DNA of 6,281 bases from Nitrospiraceae bacterium. Lineage in GTDB: Bacteria; Nitrospirota; Nitrospiria; Nitrospirales; UBA8639. The notes under the pieces were generated by a model. The model saw nothing but the letters and a program-made list of their open reading frames with translations. It was not told the origin of the DNA and ran no database searches. This document shows positions 1 to 6,281 of this stretch, piece by piece. Location: assembly GCA_003523945.1 (NCBI GenBank), contig DOFS01000004.1, forward strand, positions 1 through 6,281, given 5' to 3'. Numbering within the stretch: the stretch's first letter is position 1; each line of letters opens with the position of its first letter. A program made the position numbers and the translations under genes.

Positions 1-157
1 CAACCGCAGGATCGACTTTGGTTCCTAGTGTCATGACGGTTTCTCCATTGACGGTGACCAGCCCATGTTGGATAAGTTCCTCAGCCTTCCGTCTGGAGGC
101 GATACCGGAACGGGCAATGATTTTCTGTAAACGGATTGTCTTTTCTGCCTGAGCCAT
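1..157 (-). CDS. S4-domain pseudouridine synthase, RsuA/RluB type (partial, N-terminus only)
   Basis: Only the first 52 codons lie in the window; the gene runs off the left edge. The visible peptide begins [20 protein letters not shown] and continues with SRRKAEELI, then HGLVTVNG and LGTKVDP. This is the typical S4 RNA-binding domain at the N-terminus of RsuA/RluB/RluE/RluF-type enzymes, which convert specific rRNA uridines to pseudouridine in the cytoplasm. The catalytic domain with its essential Asp is outside the window, so the exact paralogue (RluB is my favourite) cannot be settled and no symbol is given. The chosen ATG at 157 follows the guaA stop by 2 bases, with a weak GGGA six bases upstream. 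An in-frame ATG at 169 would overlap guaA by 10 bases but has no ribosome binding site. The tight spacing suggests co-transcription and translational coupling with guaA. A different S4 protein is possible but less likely. Confidence 0.85.
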   Translation of the reverse strand, partial: MAQAEKTIRLQKIIARSGIASRRKAEELIQHGLVTVNGETVMTLGTKVDPAV

Positions 158-159
158 AC

Positions 160-1716
160 CTATTCCCATTCAATCGTTGCCGGTGGTTTGGAGCTAATGT
201 CATACACCACGCGATTGATCCCTTGTACTTCATTGATAATCCGATTGGACATTTTCCCCAACACCTCCGGTGGAATGACGCCCCAGTCCGCCGTCATGCC
301 GTCGGTACTGGTGACAGCTCGAATGGCAATGACTGATTCGTAGGTCCGTTGATCTCCCATGACGCCCACGGTTTGGATGGGCAACAAGACGGCGAACGAT
401 TGCCAAATGATTCTGGAGAGTCCGGCTCGTTCAATTTCGTCCCGGACAATAGCATCCGCTTCACGAAGAATGAATAAGCGTTGAGCGGTAACGGACCCTA
501 TGATGCGAATGGCTAAACCCGGCCCGGGAAAGGGTTGTCGCCAGACAATGTCCTCCGGCAGCCCCAATTCTAACCCTAATTGACGAACCTCATCTTTAAA
601 CAACTCTCGAAAGGGCTCAATCAGTTTGAATTTCATGCGCTTCGGAAGGCCACCGACATTATGATGTGTTTTGATGGTTGCCGATGGTCCTTTCACACTT
701 AGGCTTTCGATCACATCCGGATAGAGTGTTCCCTGAACCAGAAACCTGACCTTGCCCAAAGATACCGCTTCCTGTTCGAAGACTTTAATGAACTGACGAC
801 CAATGATTTTCCGTTTGCGTTCGGGATCTGTTGTGCGCCCCAGGGCTGTTAGAAAGGTGGCTCCATGGTCGGCAATGCGAACCTTCAAATGATAGGCGGA
901 ATCGAAGGTTGTTTGTAATTGTGCCACTTCATTTTTTCGCATGAGGCCATTGTCAATGAAGAGGCAGGTCAGTTGGTCTCCAATGGCCCGGTGAACCAGA
1001 ACCGCAGCTACAGTAGAATCCACTCCTCCGCTGAGTGCGCATATGACTTTGTTGTTGCCGACAGTCTGGCGGATGTCTGTGACGGCTTGTTCGATGAATG
1101 AGCCCATCGTCCAGGTTGGCTCGCAATGGCAAATATGACGTGCAAAGTTTTGAAGAATGGTTGAGCCGTGAATAGTATGGATAACTTCAGGGTGGAACTG
1201 AATCCCAAAGAGCTGGTGTGTGTCTTTGGAGGACCGTATCGCAGCGATGGGGGCGTGGGCTGTATGCGCGATCACATGAAATCCTGGGGGAAGGTGTTGC
1301 ACCGAATCCCCATGGGACATCCAGACAGGAAAGGGGGTTGTCAGGTCCAGGCCAAGAAATAAATTCGTATTGTCTTCAATGGTCAGATCGGCTCGACCGA
1401 ATTCTCGATGAGGTGTGGGGTTGACCGTGCCCCCACATTGATGGGCGAGCAATTGCATGCCGTAACAGATGCCCAAAATTGGAATGGAGAGATCAAAAAT
1501 TTTGCTGTCTATTTTCGGTGAATGGGCCTGTGTGACACTGGCCGGTCCCCCGGAAAAAATGATCCCTTTTGGATGATAGTTAAGGATATCCTCAACCGTC
1601 GCCGTCGAGGGGAGAATTACGGAGAAAATGTGGAATTCGCGTATTCGCCGTGCAATGAGTTGCGTATACTGCGATCCAAAATCAAGAATGACAATGGTAT
1701 CGTGGTGGGAGTGCAT
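160..1716 (-). CDS. guaA: GMP synthase (glutamine-hydrolysing)
   Basis: The product aminates XMP to GMP using ATP and glutamine, the last step of guanine nucleotide synthesis in the cytoplasm. The 518 residues are close to the E. coli length of about 525. Residues 7-195 are a class I glutamine amidotransferase: [10 protein letters not shown] near the start, nucleophile Cys84 in GICYG, and His175 and Glu177 in FHPE. Residues about 205-390 are the ATP pyrophosphatase domain, with the P-loop SGGVDS at 229-234 and the [10 protein letters not shown] motif at 297-306. The C-terminal dimerisation and XMP-binding part contains [12 protein letters not shown] (393-404) and ends in the family-typical TIEWE. 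Upstream of the ATG at 1716 the frame offers no alternative start. No Shine-Dalgarno sequence is visible, so translation may depend on ribosomes arriving from guaB, 59 bp upstream. All key residues are present and the gene looks intact. Confidence 0.98.
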   Translation of the reverse strand: MHSHHDTIVILDFGSQYTQLIARRIREFHIFSVILPSTATVEDILNYHPKGIIFSGGPASVTQAHSPKIDSKIFDLSIPILGICYGMQLLAHQCGGTVNPTPHREFGRADLTIEDNTNLFLGLDLTTPFPVWMSHGDSVQHLPPGFHVIAHTAHAPIAAIRSSKDTHQLFGIQFHPEVIHTIHGSTILQNFARHICHCEPTWTMGSFIEQAVTDIRQTVGNNKVICALSGGVDSTVAAVLVHRAIGDQLTCLFIDNGLMRKNEVAQLQTTFDSAYHLKVRIADHGATFLTALGRTTDPERKRKIIGRQFIKVFEQEAVSLGKVRFLVQGTLYPDVIESLSVKGPSATIKTHHNVGGLPKRMKFKLIEPFRELFKDEVRQLGLELGLPEDIVWRQPFPGPGLAIRIIGSVTAQRLFILREADAIVRDEIERAGLSRIIWQSFAVLLPIQTVGVMGDQRTYESVIAIRAVTSTDGMTADWGVIPPEVLGKMSNRIINEVQGINRVVYDISSKPPATIEWE

Positions 1717-1775
1717 GAGCGTACAGGTAAATTTATCAACGTGGGACCTGAATGACTTTGGAAAAAACCCAGGTC
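1717..1775 (-). other. guaB-guaA intergenic gap with inverted repeat
   Basis: The 59-bp gap contains GACCTG (1775-1770) and its exact inverse CAGGTC (1750-1745), separated by 19 bases that include a run of six T. The T-run lies inside the loop, not after the stem, so it is not a standard terminator. No Shine-Dalgarno sequence is evident before the guaA ATG. The hairpin could be an RNA-processing or pausing element, or chance. Confidence 0.35.
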
Positions 1776-3261
<1,486 letters not shown>

Positions 3262-3313
3262 GGGTTGAAAAAATCCTCTCCACTAACGAATTGTATACGC
3301 GTAAAAGCCTCTC

Positions 3314-3342
3314 ATCATAATTTTCTTTTGAAAGGCAGTCAA
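3314..3342 (-). promoter_or_regulatory. Sigma-70-type promoter of guaB(A)
   Basis: On the minus strand, TTGACT (3342-3337) is followed by exactly 17 bases and then TATGAT (3319-3314). Each box differs from the consensus at one position, and the spacing is optimal. Transcription would begin around 3307, giving a leader of about 70 bases before the guaB ATG. It is the best promoter-like pair in the gap and faces guaB. No operator for a known purine repressor was recognised. Confidence 0.75.
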
Positions 3343-3527
3343 TGTGCCTCTTGTTTTACCTGATGAGGTACTCAAGAGCACGAACATTCTTGGGATCAGC
3401 AGTTAGGTGTATTCCAATGATGTGGAATCCGTTACGAACCTTAGACGGATGCGAAAGGGTAATTGGTCTTCCCTTTTGCACCCGTTATGTGTGTAGTGAT
3501 TTCCTGGATTCTGCCGGAACGAGGTGC

Positions 3528-6281
3528 CTATTCGGCTGCTTCAGGAATATAGGCCATCGCGTCTTCTTCTTGGAAATGATCTTCGGCTTCCTCAGCTGGC
3601 ATGAATTCTTGAACTCGCATATTTCCGCTATCAACGGTAAAGACGTGCCCCCTGGAGTCAACTCCAAGACCGTAGGGGAAGTTAAACTGGCCATCCTGGG
3701 TTCCAAAGCCTCCCCATTGAGTAATGAAATTTCCGTCTCGATCAAATTTTTGGATGCGTTGGTTTCCGGTATCACTGACAAACACGTCGCCTGAGTCGTC
3801 TACCGTCACACCCCAGGGTGATCGGAATTGACCCGGTTCTTGTGCCTGAGCGCTACTGGCATGGCCAGCCCCAATACCTCCCCCCCACTTGGTGAGTAAT
3901 TGGGGCAGGACGTTTGAGCTGGTATCGAATTTTTGAATCCGGTGATTGCCCATATCGACGACGTAGACAGTTCCATCCGTTTGATCTACCGCAATGCCCC
4001 TCGCAAAATAAAACTGACCGTCTCCGTTTCCAAAGCTTCCCCACTGCATAATAAATTCTCCGGTTTCATCAAATTTTTGAACCCGGAAGTTGGCACTATC
4101 GACGACATAGAGGTATCCACGCACTCGATCGACAGCCACACCCCATGGAGCATTAAACTGTCCCTCCCCATTACCACGGGATCCGAGTTTCATCATATAA
4201 TGCCCTAATTTCCCATCAAATTTTTGAATCCGATGGTTGTTGGTGTCGGCCACATACACATTGCCATTCGCATCGCATGCGAGGCCAGTTGGGTTATTGA
4301 AACTCCCATTTGACGCTCCAAAATTTCCCCAGAGCAAAATGAAATTGCCGGTTCGGTCGAATTTTTGGATGCGATTGTTTCCATTATCAACCACGAATAA
4401 TGCTCCCTGGCGATCAATCGTTAACCCGTACAGGGGGCTTATAAACTCTCCGCCGTGGAGGAGGGAGGCACCACGGCCTGGTTTTCCCCACTTTCCGACA
4501 CATACATATCCAGATGTATTAAGAAGGATGTTGGTGCTTGCAGGAACAGAAACATTGTTATTGGCGTCCTTGAACCAAACATAAACAGTTTTCAATCCAT
4601 CCCCTGGCGAGGTGGTAAAAGGAATCGTGGCTCCAAATTTTTGTTCCGGCTCTACTTCCACCCAACCAGGCATGGTTCCGCTTGGCGTCATGGGATTTTC
4701 AGAAATGAAATAGGCCGCCACTCCGCTATCTACGTCTTTTGCTGATATGGTGGCCACCATGTCAGGACTATTGCTCATGTAGGCCCCATGATTTAGGACG
4801 ATATCAGGGTTTTGAGGTGCGGAAATATCAATCAGAACCGGAATAGCCGTCTGTTCTTCGGAAAGCCGGCTTTCTGCTCCTTCTTCCGTGACCGAGGTCA
4901 TGGCATAAAAATATGGGGTATTATTGGTAAGGCCACTATGTATGTAAGGGGTGGTGACGCCTTCAATCTTGGTGGAGGTATCTGCAGAGAGATTCGGTTC
5001 CGTACTAAAGTAGAGGTTGTAGCTGACGGCATTGGGTACTTCGAGCCAACTAAGGATGTTTTCCGTATCTCCAGGTTTGACGGCAAGATTGATAGGTGCA
5101 GTAAGATCGCTGGCTACCCGTTTTTCTTGTTTGCCTCGATTGAGTTCTTCTTCGGTTGGGGCAAATTTGGTTAAGCGGTGGTTACCGCTGTCTATCACGT
5201 AGACATATCCCTCTTTGTCAACGGCAATTCCTGATGGGAAATTCAGCTGTCCTTCGGTTAATCCCCGATTCCCCCATGAAGTGAGATAGGTCCCACTGGA
5301 ATCAAACTTTTGGACACGATGATTCCCACTGTCGACGATATACACATATCCTAAGGGATCACAGGCAACGCCCCATGGGGATTTGAATTGACCCGGAGCA
5401 TTTCCTTCTTTTCCCCACTTGAGGAGAAAGTTGCCGCGTGCATCAAATTTTTGAATCCGATGGTTTCCCTCATCAGCAATGTAAATATTCCCGACAAAAT
5501 CGACAGCCAGGCCGCGAGGATAAAAGAATGCGCCGTCATAACCCCCGTCACGTCCCCATTTGAGCACAGGGGAGCCGTCAGGCAGAAATTTTTGGATTCT
5601 GGCATTGCTGGTATCGGAGACAAATAGGTTGCCGTGGGAATCAGTGGTTATTCCCCAAGGGACATCAAATTTTCCGGCTTCTGCTCCTCGCCAGGCGAAA
5701 CCAAATTTCCCCCATGCGTTGATAATATTTCCTTCTGAGTCAAATTTTTGGATGCGATTGTTTCCGCTGTCGGCAACATACACATCTCCTTCCGGTGAGG
5801 TGGCGATCCCACGAGGATAATAAAATTTTCCTTCGGTTGAATCGGGTTCGTCTCCCCAGCGGGCGATAAATTTTCCTGACGGGTCAAATTTTTGAATCGA
5901 ATGATTGTCTGTATCACCGACATAGATATTTCCGGCTTTATCAACGGCAATACCGGTTGGTGATTTGAATTCTCCATCGTCAACGCCTTCGCAACCGATT
6001 TGCATCACCGGAAGGTAAGGCGAAGGAATGGACATCACCTCTTCAGATAATAAACTTTCGCCTTCTTCCGTCACGACAGAGATGGCATAGTGATAGCAGA
6101 AGTTATTGGCTAAATCGTTATGTTCGTAAGGAGAGATCGCTCCTTCAATACAATTGGCTTTCTCTTTGGTTATGCCAACTTTGGGGATAAAGTCATCCTT
6201 GGAGGCAACTGGACGGGTCAGTTCGTTTGGCTTTATTTGAACGCCTTTGGTGGTCATGAAATAAACGTTGTAATAGAGGGC
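3528..6281 (-). CDS. Twin NHL beta-propeller protein with FN3-like and Ig-like modules (partial, 5' end outside window)
   Basis: In the window, 917 residues are visible, ending at a TAG at 3530-3528. The frame is open to the right edge. The first visible module is half of a fibronectin-III-like domain, so the Met at 6257 is internal, not the start. Numbering from that Met, the order is: FN3-like remnant (to about 79); six NHL repeats (about 85-367); a basic linker; a second FN3-like module (about 385-474); an Ig-like module (about 478-580); six more NHL repeats (about 583-887); and an acidic tail ending PEAAE. Typical blades read GQF..PWGVAVD..G.VYV.D.GNHRIQKFD..GNF...WG. NHL propellers generally bind proteins, RNA or carbohydrate; the FN3/Ig modules suggest a secreted or surface protein. 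No transmembrane segment, C-terminal anchor or enzyme domain is visible, and any signal peptide would be off-window. The function is unknown. The guaB promoter region separates this gene from guaB, so a shared operon is unlikely. Confidence 0.93.
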   Translation of the reverse strand, partial: ALYYNVYFMTTKGVQIKPNELTRPVASKDDFIPKVGITKEKANCIEGAISPYEHNDLANNFCYHYAISVVTEEGESLLSEEVMSIPSPYLPVMQIGCEGVDDGEFKSPTGIAVDKAGNIYVGDTDNHSIQKFDPSGKFIARWGDEPDSTEGKFYYPRGIATSPEGDVYVADSGNNRIQKFDSEGNIINAWGKFGFAWRGAEAGKFDVPWGITTDSHGNLFVSDTSNARIQKFLPDGSPVLKWGRDGGYDGAFFYPRGLAVDFVGNIYIADEGNHRIQKFDARGNFLLKWGKEGNAPGQFKSPWGVACDPLGYVYIVDSGNHRVQKFDSSGTYLTSWGNRGLTEGQLNFPSGIAVDKEGYVYVIDSGNHRLTKFAPTEEELNRGKQEKRVASDLTAPINLAVKPGDTENILSWLEVPNAVSYNLYFSTEPNLSADTSTKIEGVTTPYIHSGLTNNTPYFYAMTSVTEEGAESRLSEEQTAIPVLIDISAPQNPDIVLNHGAYMSNSPDMVATISAKDVDSGVAAYFISENPMTPSGTMPGWVEVEPEQKFGATIPFTTSPGDGLKTVYVWFKDANNNVSVPASTNILLNTSGYVCVGKWGKPGRGASLLHGGEFISPLYGLTIDRQGALFVVDNGNNRIQKFDRTGNFILLWGNFGASNGSFNNPTGLACDANGNVYVADTNNHRIQKFDGKLGHYMMKLGSRGNGEGQFNAPWGVAVDRVRGYLYVVDSANFRVQKFDETGEFIMQWGSFGNGDGQFYFARGIAVDQTDGTVYVVDMGNHRIQKFDTSSNVLPQLLTKWGGGIGAGHASSAQAQEPGQFRSPWGVTVDDSGDVFVSDTGNQRIQKFDRDGNFITQWGGFGTQDGQFNFPYGLGVDSRGHVFTVDSGNMRVQEFMPAEEAEDHFQEEDAMAYIPEAAE
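3597..4511 (-). repeat. Second NHL-repeat array, six copies (propeller 2)
   Basis: Six further tandem NHL repeats carry the core motifs NRIQKFD, HRIQKFD, FRVQKFD, HRIQKFD, QRIQKFD and MRVQEF. The matching DNA blocks lie near 4358, 4217, 4069, 3927, 3743 and 3607. The array is preceded by a strand reading YVCVGKWG that would close the propeller. The first blade has an extra loop (GRGASLLHGG). The fourth has a longer Gly/Ala/Ser/Gln-rich loop (about residues 782-808) that makes it the longest blade of the protein. The two arrays resemble each other but are not near-identical, so the duplication is old. Confidence 0.9.
4518..5105 (-). other. FN3-like plus Ig-like spacer modules between the two propellers
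   Basis: This coding segment holds residues about 385-580. The first part (TAPINLAV, then LSWLEVPNAVSYNLYF and VTEEGAESRLSEE) has the W, the Y.LYF strand and the closing SEE..AIP expected of a fibronectin-III-like fold. The second part (APQNPDIVLNHGAYM, SAKDVDSGVAAYFIS, VYVWFKDANNNVS) looks like a bacterial Ig-like module: the DVDSGV loop and the VYVWFKDANNNVS end strand are typical of such surface-protein domains. Assignment is by pattern only; no cysteine pair is needed or seen. Confidence 0.7.
5157..6005 (-). repeat. First NHL-repeat array, six copies (propeller 1)
   Basis: Six tandem coding repeats of about 45-52 codons each contain the consensus RIQKFD or a variant: HSIQKFD, NRIQKFD, ARIQKFL, HRIQKFD, HRVQKFD and HRLTKFA. 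At the DNA level they recur on the plus strand as caaatttttgaatcc-like blocks near 5884, 5739, 5585, 5446, 5308 and 5162. Six copies are the number expected for one closed six-bladed propeller. A leading strand (LPVMQIGCEG) at the N-terminal end would complete the last blade. The second and third boundaries carry short insertions (DEPDSTEG; FAWRGAEAG). Confidence 0.9.
6021..6281 (-). other. Truncated FN3-like module at window edge
   Basis: The codons upstream of the Met at 6257 read ALYYNVYF, matching AVSYNLYF of the downstream FN3-like module. The following residues (IEGAISPYEHNDLANN, then VTEEGESLLSEE and SIPS) match IEGVTTPYIHSGLTNN, VTEEGAESRLSEE and AIPV of that module. This copy carries about 23 extra residues between the YNVYF strand and IEGA. 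The alignment shows that the protein begins to the right of the window. Confidence 0.8.

Noticed and set aside
1008..1208. Short open frames inside guaA and guaB on both strands
   Set aside because: They are shadows of two unmistakable conserved genes and have no signals of their own.
3280..3390. A 34-codon minus-strand frame starting at an ATG (MFVLLSTSS...) that runs through the guaB promoter
   Set aside because: It overlaps both promoter boxes, has no ribosome binding site and has no recognisable product. It is probably a chance frame.
3451..3479. Intrinsic terminator for the NHL gene
   Set aside because: The stem is imperfect in the minus-strand transcript and is followed by ATCCGTCTAAGG with no T-run.
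3342..3794. Plus-strand open frame of 150 codons covering the gap and the end of the NHL gene
   Set aside because: It mostly mirrors the NHL repeats in antisense and overlaps the guaB promoter. Its translation resembles no family I know, and it lacks a ribosome binding site.
3528..6257. Regularly spaced near-identical DNA blocks (caaatttttg-type) suggesting a CRISPR-like or other DNA repeat array
   Set aside because: The spacing is about 135-185 bases within each array, the blocks vary, and they encode the RIQKFD core of NHL repeats in one open frame. They are protein repeats.

Overview
The window is a compact stretch of bacterial chromosome with everything on the minus strand. In transcription order, from the right edge to the left, it holds: a large partial gene for a two-propeller NHL-repeat protein (6281 to 3528); a 291-bp gap carrying the guaB promoter; guaB (IMP dehydrogenase, 3236 to 1776); guaA (glutamine-hydrolysing GMP synthase, 1716 to 160); and the first 52 codons of an S4-domain pseudouridine synthase of the RsuA/RluB type (157 to beyond base 1). 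No RNA gene, mobile element, CRISPR array or phage sequence was seen.

guaB and guaA encode the two consecutive steps from IMP through XMP to GMP. They are separated by 59 bp and probably share a transcript from one near-consensus sigma-70 promoter (TTGACT, 17 bp, TATGAT at 3342-3314). The pseudouridine synthase starts 2 bases after the guaA stop, so it is probably a third, translationally coupled cistron. Both gua proteins keep their catalytic residues and have ordinary family lengths.

The NHL gene has its own stop and is separated from guaB by the promoter region, so it is probably a separate unit. Its product has two sets of six NHL repeats, read as two six-bladed beta-propellers. Each is preceded by a fibronectin-III-like module, and the second also by an Ig-like module. 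The reading frame runs open through the right edge and the first visible domain is cut in half, so the true start, and any signal peptide, lie outside the window.

Base composition looks close to 50% GC. Multi-domain NHL proteins and the style of the gua proteins would fit a Gram-negative environmental bacterium, perhaps of the Nitrospirota, but that placement is a weak inference. I found no strong candidate for a previously undescribed system. The points most worth a second look are the architecture of the NHL protein, the leader and gap structures around guaB and guaA, and an unexplained open frame with inverted repeats in the gap upstream of guaB.
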